From Hirschia sp964351655 (GTDB taxonomy: Bacteria > Pseudomonadota > Alphaproteobacteria > Caulobacterales > Hyphomonadaceae): a stretch of 64,000 nt of DNA. The notes under the pieces were generated by a model, which saw only the letters and a list, made by a program, of their open reading frames with translations, searched no databases and was not told where the DNA came from. Every line of letters starts with the position of its first letter. Positions within the stretch are counted from its first letter, which is position 1. The DNA lies in the NCBI GenBank assembly GCA_964351655.1, contig CAYGPD010000002.1:62001-126000 (forward strand), written 5' to 3'. The translations under genes were made by a program, and so were the position numbers. This document shows, in pieces, positions 7,108 to 14,384 of the stretch.

Positions 7108-8385
7108 ATGACTGAAATAGTCGATATTTTTGCTCGCGAAATTCTAGATAGTCGGGGAAACCCTACTGTTGAAGTGGATGTGACCCTAGAAGATGGTTCT
7201 ATGGGGCGCGCAGCTGTGCCATCAGGGGCCTCCACCGGTGCCTATGAGGCGCACGAACTTCGCGATGGTGATAAATCTCGTTACGGTGGTAAGGGTGTTT
7301 TAAAGGCGGTCGAAGCTGTAAACACAGAGATTTATCAAGAACTTATCGGGCTAGAGGCTGAAGATCAGCGCCGAATAGATCAAACTATGATTGATCTTGA
7401 TGGTACTGAGACTAAATCTCGCCTTGGTGCTAATGCAATCCTTGGCGTGTCCATGGCTATGGCAAAAGCAGCTGCAACAGCAGCAAGTTTGCCTCTTTAC
7501 CGTTATGTTGGTGGTGCGAATGCACACATTCTTCCAACACCGATGATGAATATCATCAATGGTGGTGAGCACGCTGATAATCCAATCGATGTTCAAGAAT
7601 TTATGATTATGCCCGTTGGAGCCGCGTCCTTCTCCGAGGCACTACGCATGGGAACTGAAGTTTTTCATGCCTTGAAAAAGAGTTTATCAGATGCGGGATT
7701 AAGTACATCTGTTGGTGATGAAGGTGGATTTGCTCCAAATATAGCATCTACTGAAGAAGCTATTTCATTCATTATGAAGTCAATCGAAAAAGCCGGATAC
7801 CGTCCAGGGGAGGACTGTGCTTTGGCTTTAGATGCTGCTTCGACTGAATTTTATAAAGGTAACAAGTACGTTTTAGCTGGAGAAGGAAAATCTCTCGGTT
7901 CTGACGAAATGGCCAAATATCTTGCAGATCTCGTTGATAAGTACCCAATTATATCCATTGAAGATGGTATGGCGGAAGATGACTGGGACGGTTGGAAAAC
8001 CCTTACTGAATTGGTTGGCCATAAATGTCAGCTAGTTGGTGATGATCTGTTCGTAACAAACTCAAAGCGACTGATCCGTGGTATAGAAATGGGAGCAGCA
8101 AACTCAATATTGGTGAAAGTAAACCAAATTGGTACGCTGACTGAGACTATGGAAGCGGTAAATATGGCCATCAGTAGCGGTTATACTGCCGTCATGTCTC
8201 ATCGTTCTGGTGAAACAGAAGATGCCACGATTGCCGACCTTGCAGTCGCTACTAATTGTGGCCAAATCAAAACAGGCTCTCTTGCTCGTTCAGATAGACT
8301 TGCTAAGTATAATCAGTTACTTCGTATTGAAGAAGAGCTTGATGAGCAGGGTGTTTACCTTGGTAGACGGTCGATTCGTGCTTAA
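7108..8385 (+). CDS. eno: Enolase (phosphopyruvate hydratase)
   Basis: 425 aa, the standard length. It interconverts 2-phosphoglycerate and phosphoenolpyruvate. Recognisable elements are ILDSRGNPTVEVDV, the mobile loop PSGASTGAYEAHELRDGD, LDAASTEFY, the metal-binding SIEDGMAEDDW, VGDDLFVTN, the catalytic Lys in NSILVKVNQIGTLTE, and MSHRSGETEDATIADLAVA with GQIKTGSLARSDRLAKYNQL. The ATG at 7108 starts the conserved N-terminus. A candidate promoter and a structured leader precede it, and a strong terminator follows, so it appears monocistronic. Confidence 0.98.
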   Translation: MTEIVDIFAREILDSRGNPTVEVDVTLEDGSMGRAAVPSGASTGAYEAHELRDGDKSRYGGKGVLKAVEAVNTEIYQELIGLEAEDQRRIDQTMIDLDGTETKSRLGANAILGVSMAMAKAAATAASLPLYRYVGGANAHILPTPMMNIINGGEHADNPIDVQEFMIMPVGAASFSEALRMGTEVFHALKKSLSDAGLSTSVGDEGGFAPNIASTEEAISFIMKSIEKAGYRPGEDCALALDAASTEFYKGNKYVLAGEGKSLGSDEMAKYLADLVDKYPIISIEDGMAEDDWDGWKTLTELVGHKCQLVGDDLFVTNSKRLIRGIEMGAANSILVKVNQIGTLTETMEAVNMAISSGYTAVMSHRSGETEDATIADLAVATNCGQIKTGSLARSDRLAKYNQLLRIEEELDEQGVYLGRRSIRA

Positions 8386-8403
8386 GTGATTGCATAGGTT
8401 ACA

Positions 8404-8442
8404 AAAAAGAACGCTCGAAACTTCCGGTTTCGAGCGTTTTTT
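8404..8442 (+). terminator. Rho-independent terminator of eno
   Basis: A perfect 12-bp stem (AACGCTCGAAAC at 8410-8421, GTTTCGAGCGTT at 8427-8438) with a 5-nt loop runs into T6. The A-rich 5' flank makes it potentially bidirectional. Confidence 0.93.
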
Positions 8443-8531
8443 GTATTGCGGCGCAATAAAAAAGATAAACACAACATTAAACATAAGACTTTAAACAAGA
8501 GTTGAATTTTAAGTGGGAGATCTATCTTTAA

Positions 8532-8816
8532 ATGCGGTCACTATTTGTCAGTATTGTTTTAAGTATTGTGCTTGTATATTTTGCGTACAGTGCTTTGGCT
8601 GGTGATCAAGGACTAGCAAAGTGGACTAACCTTCAAAAACAGGAAAGGGAACTTTCCCTTATATTAGAAGGGATTCAACTGCAGAAGGTCGCAGTTCAGG
8701 AGCGCATTCATCGGTTGAGTTCTGATACATTAGACTTGGACTATCTTGAAGAATTAGCTAGAAAGAAACTAGCCTACGCGAAGTCAGATGAGGTGATCCT
8801 AAACGTAGCCGAATAG
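8532..8816 (+). CDS. ftsB: Septum formation initiator FtsB/DivIC family
   Basis: 94 aa. One N-terminal transmembrane helix (about residues 4-22) is followed by a periplasmic coiled-coil with heptad-like leucines (LSLILEGIQLQKVAVQERIHRLSSD) and the short DLDYLEELARKKLAYAKSDEVI motif characteristic of FtsB/DivIC. By family it joins FtsL and FtsQ in the divisome. The location between eno and pdhA is the usual alphaproteobacterial context. A GGGAG ribosome binding site lies about 12 nt before the ATG. Confidence 0.88.
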   Translation: MRSLFVSIVLSIVLVYFAYSALAGDQGLAKWTNLQKQERELSLILEGIQLQKVAVQERIHRLSSDTLDLDYLEELARKKLAYAKSDEVILNVAE

Positions 8817-8862
8817 TAAAAATCTACCGACATTTAGTAAAAATATCCAAAATTCCAGATCG

Positions 8863-8882
8863 TTGATGCGTTGCAGCATCAA
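8863..8882. repeat. Inverted repeat upstream of pdhA
   Basis: TTGATGC (8863-8869) and GCATCAA (8876-8882) form a perfect 7-bp inverted repeat around a 6-bp spacer, about 63-82 bp before the pdhA start. There is no T-tract. It could be an operator for a regulator of the PDH operon or an RNA hairpin; the regulator is unknown. Confidence 0.4.
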
Positions 8883-8944
8883 AAATGCATAGCAGCTCTG
8901 ACTGGACGGAAGGCTGTAGCATTCAGTAGTCTAACGAAAATTTC

Positions 8945-9976
8945 ATGGAGGTTCGCTTGGTCGCCGCTAACGCTACATCACCCAAAAAGGGTAAACCGAG
9001 CCCGAAGTCAGTTCCATCTAATGAAGATGTGCTGAAATACTATCGGGATATGTTGTTGATACGTCGCTTTGAAGAAAAGGCCGGTCAACTTTACGGTATG
9101 GGACTTATCGCTGGTTTCTGTCACCTCTACATAGGGCAGGAAGCTGTCGTTGTCGGGGTGCAAAGTGTGCTCAAAGAAGGTGATCAAGTTATCACGGGCT
9201 ACCGAGACCACGGGCACATGCTTGCCTGTGATATGGAAGCAGATGGAGTGATGGCGGAATTGACCGGACGCGAAGGAGGTTATTCTCGCGGAAAAGGTGG
9301 TTCCATGCACATGTTCTCCAAAGAGAAGAACTTCTATGGTGGTCACGGAATCGTAGGCGCTCAAGTTTCGCTTGGTACCGGTTTGGCTTTTGCTAACCAG
9401 TATAAGAAAAATGATAATGTATCCGTGTCTTATTTCGGGGACGGTGCAGCCAACCAAGGACAAGTTTATGAGTCCTTTAATATGGCGTCACTATGGAAAC
9501 TTCCAGCTCTCTACGTAATTGAAAATAATCAATATGCTATGGGTACTGCTGTTTCCCGTGCCTCGGCAGAGCAAGAATTGTACAAGCGCGGTATTTCCTT
9601 TGATATTCCAGGTGAAGCTGTGGACGGAATGGACGTCCTAAAGGTGCGCGCTGCTGCGATGAAAGCTGTTGAGCATATTCGTTCTGGAAAAGGGCCTTAC
9701 ATTCTTGAGATGAAGACATACCGCTATCGCGGTCACTCTATGTCAGACCCTGCTAAGTATCGTAAGCGTGAAGAAGTTGATGATATTCGATCTCATCACG
9801 ACCCGATCGAAGGCCTTAAAAAGCACTTGATTGAAAATAAGATTGCTACAGAAGATGATCTCAAAGCAATAGATAAAGAAGTTCGTGTTATCGTTAATAA
9901 AAGTGCTGACTTTGCTCAATCAAGCCCAGAGCCGGATCCGTCCGAACTTTGGACAGACGTATTGCGGGAGGTTTAG
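8945..9976 (+). CDS. pdhA: Pyruvate dehydrogenase E1 component, alpha subunit
   Basis: 343 aa. It is the thiamine-diphosphate-binding half of E1, which decarboxylates pyruvate and transfers the acetyl unit to lipoyl groups. Visible are the substrate and TPP region FCHLYIGQEAVVVG, the conserved HGHMLACD and GGKGGSMHMF-type segments, the TPP motif GDGAANQGQVYESFNMASLW ending in ENNQYAMGT, and the phosphorylation-loop-like YRYRGHSMSDPAKYR. The start is uncertain. The ATG at 8945 has no ribosome binding site, while a GGAGG at 8947-8951 lies just ahead of a TTG at 8957, which may be the real start (4 residues shorter). It ends 5 bp before pdhB. Confidence 0.96.
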   Translation: MEVRLVAANATSPKKGKPSPKSVPSNEDVLKYYRDMLLIRRFEEKAGQLYGMGLIAGFCHLYIGQEAVVVGVQSVLKEGDQVITGYRDHGHMLACDMEADGVMAELTGREGGYSRGKGGSMHMFSKEKNFYGGHGIVGAQVSLGTGLAFANQYKKNDNVSVSYFGDGAANQGQVYESFNMASLWKLPALYVIENNQYAMGTAVSRASAEQELYKRGISFDIPGEAVDGMDVLKVRAAAMKAVEHIRSGKGPYILEMKTYRYRGHSMSDPAKYRKREEVDDIRSHHDPIEGLKKHLIENKIATEDDLKAIDKEVRVIVNKSADFAQSSPEPDPSELWTDVLREV

Positions 9977-9981
9977 GTCAT

Positions 9982-11370
9982 ATGTCAGTAGAAATTCTAA
10001 TGCCAGCTCTTTCACCGACTATGGAAGAGGGTACACTCTCAAAATGGCTTAAAGCTGAAGGTGATAAAGTTTCACCTGGCGATATTTTGGCAGAAATCGA
10101 AACTGATAAAGCGACAATGGAAGTTGAAGCTGTCGACGAGGGTACTATTGCCAAAATATTGGTTGCTGAAGGAACCGAAGGCGTCAAGGTAAATGCTGTA
10201 ATCGCCATGTTGGCTGAAGATGGTGAAGACTTAGCTGACGTTGCATCTGCGAAAACTTCTGCAGCCTCACCTGTAACAAGTGCCGAACCGGTGTCTGCAA
10301 AAGAAGTAAATGTTGGNNNNNNNNNNGGACATAACATGCCTCCAGCAGACGACATGTTGTCTGACCCAGATATTCCTGAAGGCACAGGCTTTAAAACCAC
10401 TACAGTTCGCGATGCTCTGCGTGATGCTATGGCGGAAGAAATGCGTCGTGATGAAGCCGTGTTTGTTATTGGAGAAGAAGTTGCACAATATCAAGGTGCA
10501 TACAAAGTAACGCGTGAGCTACTTCAAGAATTTGGTGATCGCCGCGTTGTTGATACACCAATTACTGAGCATGGCTTTGCTGGTTTGGCTGTAGGTGCTG
10601 CTTATGCAGACTTAAAACCAATCGTAGAGTTTATGACATTTAACTTTGCAATGCAGGCTATCGACCATATTATAAACTCTGCTGCTAAAACACTGTATAT
10701 GTCCGGTGGACAGATGGGGTGTTCCATCGTGTTTCGTGGTCCCAACGGGGCAGCATCGCGTGTAGGTGCTCAGCATTCTCATGATTACGCAACTTGGTAT
10801 GGAAATGTGCCAGGCCTAAAAGTTGTTGCCCCTTATGACGCCGCAGATGCTAAAGGTCTTTTGAAAGCTGCTATTAGAGACCCCAATCCTGTTGTGTTTC
10901 TTGAGCATGAGCTTCTTTACGGAGAAAGTTTTGAGGTTCCGGACCTAGAAGACTTTGTTTTACCTATTGGGAAAGCCAAAGTGCGCCGTGAAGGGTCTGA
11001 TGTTACGCTCGTTGCTCACTCTCGTATGGTAGGTTACGCGCTCGAGGCAGCTAAAATATTGGAAGCTGATGGTATTAGCGCTGAGGTCGTGGACCTTCGT
11101 ACAATTCGACCACTCGATACTAAAACCGTTATTGAGAGTGTGAAAAAAACAAGCCGCGTGGTTTGCTGTGAAGAAGGCTGGGGCCGCTATGGTGTCGGTG
11201 CTGAGATTGCAGCGGTTTGTGTCGACGAAGCGTTTGATTATCTTGATGCGCCACCAATACGTGTGCATCAAAAAGATGTTCCTTTGCCGTATGCTGGCAA
11301 TTTGGAAAAACTATCATTGCCAAACACGAATGACATCGTGGAAGCAGCTAAGAAGGTTTGCAACGTCTAG
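9982..11370 (+). CDS. pdhB: Pyruvate dehydrogenase E1 component, beta subunit with N-terminal lipoyl domain
   Basis: 462 aa counting four unknown residues at the assembly gap. The ATG at 9982 follows GGGAGGT and starts MSVEILMPALSPTMEEG, so the 11-codon upstream extension is rejected. Residues 1-80 are a biotinyl/lipoyl domain with the lipoylation site ETDKATMEVEA. An Ala/Ser-rich linker holding the N gap follows, then the E1-beta transketolase-like domain (VIGEEVAQYQGAYKVTREL, HGFAGLAVGAAY, FRGPNGAASRVGAQHS) and the C-terminal domain (VVCCEEGWGRYGVGAEI). A lipoyl domain on E1-beta is characteristic of alphaproteobacterial PDH complexes. It should form the alpha2-beta2 E1 with PdhA. Confidence 0.95.
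   Translation: MSVEILMPALSPTMEEGTLSKWLKAEGDKVSPGDILAEIETDKATMEVEAVDEGTIAKILVAEGTEGVKVNAVIAMLAEDGEDLADVASAKTSAASPVTSAEPVSAKEVNVXXXXGHNMPPADDMLSDPDIPEGTGFKTTTVRDALRDAMAEEMRRDEAVFVIGEEVAQYQGAYKVTRELLQEFGDRRVVDTPITEHGFAGLAVGAAYADLKPIVEFMTFNFAMQAIDHIINSAAKTLYMSGGQMGCSIVFRGPNGAASRVGAQHSHDYATWYGNVPGLKVVAPYDAADAKGLLKAAIRDPNPVVFLEHELLYGESFEVPDLEDFVLPIGKAKVRREGSDVTLVAHSRMVGYALEAAKILEADGISAEVVDLRTIRPLDTKTVIESVKKTSRVVCCEEGWGRYGVGAEIAAVCVDEAFDYLDAPPIRVHQKDVPLPYAGNLEKLSLPNTNDIVEAAKKVCNV
10317..10326. other. Assembly gap of ten Ns within pdhB
   Basis: Ten undetermined bases fall in the linker between the lipoyl and catalytic parts of E1-beta. As written the frame is preserved (four unknown codons), but the true length cannot be known from the sequence. 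Confidence 0.99.
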
Positions 11371-11407
11371 GTTATTAGACATGCAAGGTAACTGAAATGA
11401 ACGGGTT

Positions 11408-11429
11408 GGCGCAGCAAAAAGTCTGCGCC
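11408..11429 (+). repeat. Intercistronic hairpin between pdhB and pdhC
   Basis: GGCGCAG (11408-11414) and CTGCGCC (11423-11429) form a perfect 7-bp stem with an 8-nt loop in the 83-bp pdhB-pdhC gap. No T-tract follows, which fits an mRNA processing or stability element rather than termination. Confidence 0.5.
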
Positions 11430-11453
11430 GCCTGCCGTAAGGGAACTGCCTAG

Positions 11454-12776
11454 ATGCCAATCAACATTACCATGCCCGCACTATCTCCTACGATGGAGGA
11501 GGGTAAACTTGCCAAATGGCTTGTAAAGCCAGGCGATGCCGTAGGTCCAGGCGATGTTATCGCCGAAATAGAAACAGACAAAGCAACGATGGAAGTTGAA
11601 GCTGTTGACGAGGGACGCATCGCTGCAATCTTCGTAGATGAAGGTGCTGAAGGTGTTAAAGTAAATTCTGTTATCGCCGTTCTTGCAGAAGAAGGCGAAG
11701 ACCTAGATTCTATTAAAAGTCCTGCAGCTCAAGCTTCACCCGCACCCAAGGCGGAGGCCACTTCAGCACCTTCTAAGGCTGTAAAGAGTGTAGAAGCACC
11801 GGCAGCGGCGACTTCCAAAGAAGCGACAGCACCTTCTAAGCCTGCAGCTAAATCAGCAAACAACGGAGAACGCATTTTTGCGTCTCCATTGGCTAAACGT
11901 ATTGCTGCTGAAAGAGGTATTGACCTATCCACTCTGACGGGTTCAGGACCGCGCGGTCGAATTCTTCGTGCAGACGTAGATAATGCTAAAACTGGCAGTG
12001 CCGTGACAGGAAAAGTCGGTGCTAACGGTGCGTCTCCTGATGGCCTTATACTGCCGCAGGTGCTTGACGATCGTGTCTATGCGCCTGACAGCTACAGACT
12101 TGAGCCTCTGGATGGTATGCGTAAAGTAGTGGCGCGTCGCTTGACAGAAAGCTTCATGCAGATCCCACACTTCCCACTTAATGTGGACCTGCAGTTGGAC
12201 CGCTTGCTATCTGCTCGTAAAGCAATCAATGAGGCAGCACCAGAGGGCGTTAAGATCTCTGTGAATGATCTATTGATCAAAGCAGCTGCAATGGCGCTTA
12301 TGGACGAGCCTGATTGTAATGCGAGCTATACTGACAACGGCATTGCCTATCACAAATCGGCACATGTTTCAGTTGCTGTAGCGATAGATGGTGGTTTGAT
12401 TACGCCAGTGATTCGAGATGCTCAATCTAAAGGTTTGGCTCAAATTTCTTCAGAAATGAAAGATTTAGCGAAACGCGCACGCGAACGTAAATTATCTCCG
12501 CAAGAATATATGGGGGGGACGTTCTCGATTTCTAACTTGGGTATGTTTGGTGTAAAATCGTTCTCGTCAATTATCAACCCACCAGAAGGCATGATTATGT
12601 CTGTTGGTGCTGGTGAGAAAAGGCCTGTAGTGGGAGCTGATGGTCAACTTAAGGCTGCGACTGTTATGACAGTAACGCTTACATGTGATCACCGCGTTGT
12701 TGGTGGTGCTGAAGGCGCAAAATGGCTGCAGGCATTCAAACGGTATGTAGAGGGACCAGAGTCTATGTTGCTGTAG
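11454..12776 (+). CDS. pdhC: Dihydrolipoamide acetyltransferase (PDH E2)
   Basis: 440 aa. It forms the core of the PDH complex and transfers acetyl from lipoate to CoA. Order: one lipoyl domain (residues 1-80, site ETDKATMEVEA), an Ala/Pro/Ser/Lys-rich flexible linker (about 85-140), a peripheral-subunit-binding domain (about 142-178, FASPLAKRIAAERGIDL and GSGPRGRILRADV), another linker, and the catalytic 2-oxoacid acyltransferase domain (about 210-440) ending in CDHRVVGGAEGAKWLQAFKR. The catalytic His (413) is present, but the Asp of the usual HxxxD-G motif is Gly417. Preceded by AAGGGAA. The lipoyl domain closely resembles that of PdhB. Confidence 0.96.
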   Translation: MPINITMPALSPTMEEGKLAKWLVKPGDAVGPGDVIAEIETDKATMEVEAVDEGRIAAIFVDEGAEGVKVNSVIAVLAEEGEDLDSIKSPAAQASPAPKAEATSAPSKAVKSVEAPAAATSKEATAPSKPAAKSANNGERIFASPLAKRIAAERGIDLSTLTGSGPRGRILRADVDNAKTGSAVTGKVGANGASPDGLILPQVLDDRVYAPDSYRLEPLDGMRKVVARRLTESFMQIPHFPLNVDLQLDRLLSARKAINEAAPEGVKISVNDLLIKAAAMALMDEPDCNASYTDNGIAYHKSAHVSVAVAIDGGLITPVIRDAQSKGLAQISSEMKDLAKRARERKLSPQEYMGGTFSISNLGMFGVKSFSSIINPPEGMIMSVGAGEKRPVVGADGQLKAATVMTVTLTCDHRVVGGAEGAKWLQAFKRYVEGPESMLL

Positions 12777-12821
12777 GGCGATCTAGATTTTAGTAACTAT
12801 TAGCCATAAAGGAGCGACCCC

Positions 12822-14240
12822 ATGGCGGACGCAAAAAACCAGTTTGATCTAATTGTAGTTGGCTCAGGACCCGGTGGTTATGCAACAGCTATACGAGCCT
12901 CTCAATTAGGAATGAAGACTGCTATTGTAGAGCGAGCAGAATTAGGCGGAATTTGTCTTAATTGGGGATGTATTCCTACTAAGGCATTGCTTCGGACGTC
13001 TGAAGTTTTTCATATGATGGAAAATGCAGAAAAATACGGGCTTGGTAAGGTTAAGCCAGTTGCTCATATTGAGAAAATTGTAGAACGCTCCCGTGGCGTT
13101 TCAAAGCAAATGGCAAATGGTGTTGCTTTTCTAATGAAGAAAAACAAAATCACTGTCATTGAAGGTACTGCAAGTCTTAAAGCTGGAAAGCCTGCCCCGA
13201 GCGTTGTTGTTACTGACGGAAAGGGCGCGGGAACCTACACCGCTAAGCATATTATTATGGCAACGGGGGCGCGTGCACGTTCAATACCTCAAGCGGGGCT
13301 TGTACCTGATGGTGATCGTATATGGTCATACCGAGAAGCTTTAGTTCCAAAAGAAGTGCCTAAGAAACTCCTTGTAATTGGTTCAGGTGCAATTGGTATT
13401 GAGTTTGCTAGTTTCTACAATACTCTTGGCTCTGAAACGACTGTTATTGAAGCTTTAGACCGTATTCTTCCGGTAGAAGATGCAGACATATCAAATTTTG
13501 TCGATAAGCAACTTACTAAACAAGGAATGAAGCTGATCAAGTCAGCTCAAGTTCAAGGGCTTGAAAAGAGTAAGAATTCAGTTACAGCCTCTGTTAAGCT
13601 GAAAGATGGTTCAATTGAAAAAATCACGGCAGATATCGTGATTGTTGCTGTTGGTATCGTTGGAAATGTTGAAAATACTGGGCTAGAGGAAGTTGGCGCT
13701 AAAGTTGACCGTACCCATGTCGTCGTGGATGGTTTTGGACGCACTGGTGTACCTGGCCTTTACGCAATAGGTGATCTAACTGGACCGCCTTGGTTGGCAC
13801 ATAAAGCTACGCACGAAGGTATTGTATGCGTTGAAAAGATAGCGGGACAAAATCCTCATGAGTTTAAAACCAACAATATTGCAGGGTGTACTTATTGCCA
13901 CCCGCAGGTTGCATCAGTTGGTCTAACAGAGGCTGCTGCCAAGGAAAAAGGCCATAAAGTTAAAGTTGGTCGGTTCCCATTCATGGGGAATGGTAAAGCT
14001 GTCGCGCTAGGTGAACCGGAAGGTATTATCAAAACTATCTTTGATGAAAAGACTGGTGAACTTTTGGGAGCTCATATGGCCGGAGCAGAGGTTACAGAAT
14101 TGATTCAAGGTTTTGTAATTGCTAGGCAGGCTGAGTTAACTGAAGCGGAAATTATGGAAACTATATTCCCTCATCCTACTTTGTCAGAAATGATGCATGA
14201 GAGTACTCTAGATGCATATGATCGTGCGCTACATATCTAG
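12822..14240 (+). CDS. lpd: Dihydrolipoyl dehydrogenase (E3) of the PDH complex
   Basis: 472 aa. FAD- and NAD-dependent reoxidation of dihydrolipoamide. N-terminal FAD-binding IVVGSGPGGYATAIRASQLG, the redox-active disulfide motif GGICLNWGCIPTKALL, the NAD-binding LLVIGSGAIGIEFASFY, the second FAD motif GLYAIGDLTGPPWLAHKA, and the C-terminal dimer-interface motif FPHPTLSEMMHEST with the catalytic His/Glu. The GGICLNWGCIPTK variant is typical of E3 encoded beside pdhABC. An AAGGAG ribosome binding site precedes the ATG. It is the last gene of the pdhA-pdhB-pdhC-lpd operon, closed by the terminator at 14264-14296. Confidence 0.97.
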   Translation: MADAKNQFDLIVVGSGPGGYATAIRASQLGMKTAIVERAELGGICLNWGCIPTKALLRTSEVFHMMENAEKYGLGKVKPVAHIEKIVERSRGVSKQMANGVAFLMKKNKITVIEGTASLKAGKPAPSVVVTDGKGAGTYTAKHIIMATGARARSIPQAGLVPDGDRIWSYREALVPKEVPKKLLVIGSGAIGIEFASFYNTLGSETTVIEALDRILPVEDADISNFVDKQLTKQGMKLIKSAQVQGLEKSKNSVTASVKLKDGSIEKITADIVIVAVGIVGNVENTGLEEVGAKVDRTHVVVDGFGRTGVPGLYAIGDLTGPPWLAHKATHEGIVCVEKIAGQNPHEFKTNNIAGCTYCHPQVASVGLTEAAAKEKGHKVKVGRFPFMGNGKAVALGEPEGIIKTIFDEKTGELLGAHMAGAEVTELIQGFVIARQAELTEAEIMETIFPHPTLSEMMHESTLDAYDRALHI

Positions 14241-14263
14241 GACGCTAATGGAATAACGTTGCG

Positions 14264-14296
14264 AAAGGCCCTACTTGTTAAAGTGGGGCCTTTTTT
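14264..14296 (+). terminator. Rho-independent terminator of the pdh operon
   Basis: AAAGGCCC (14264-14271) pairs perfectly with GGGCCTTT (14286-14293) around a 14-nt loop, and the T-run TTTTTT overlaps the stem end. It lies 23 bp after the lpd stop. It also shows that the open frame reading through here into acs is not coding. Confidence 0.88.
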
Positions 14297-14384
14297 ATAT
14301 CTCCTGAGCAGTTTTGTATTCACTCTTGCTTTGATAGGATTTAATCTTCAGCTGCCTGAAAAGCCAATACAGGGGACGTGCATC

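Noticed and set aside
14259..14384. N-terminal extension of the acetyl-CoA synthetase frame
   Set aside because: It translates the pdh terminator (14264-14296), has no ribosome binding site, and the family N-terminus begins at the GTG at 14385 with AGGGGA in front.
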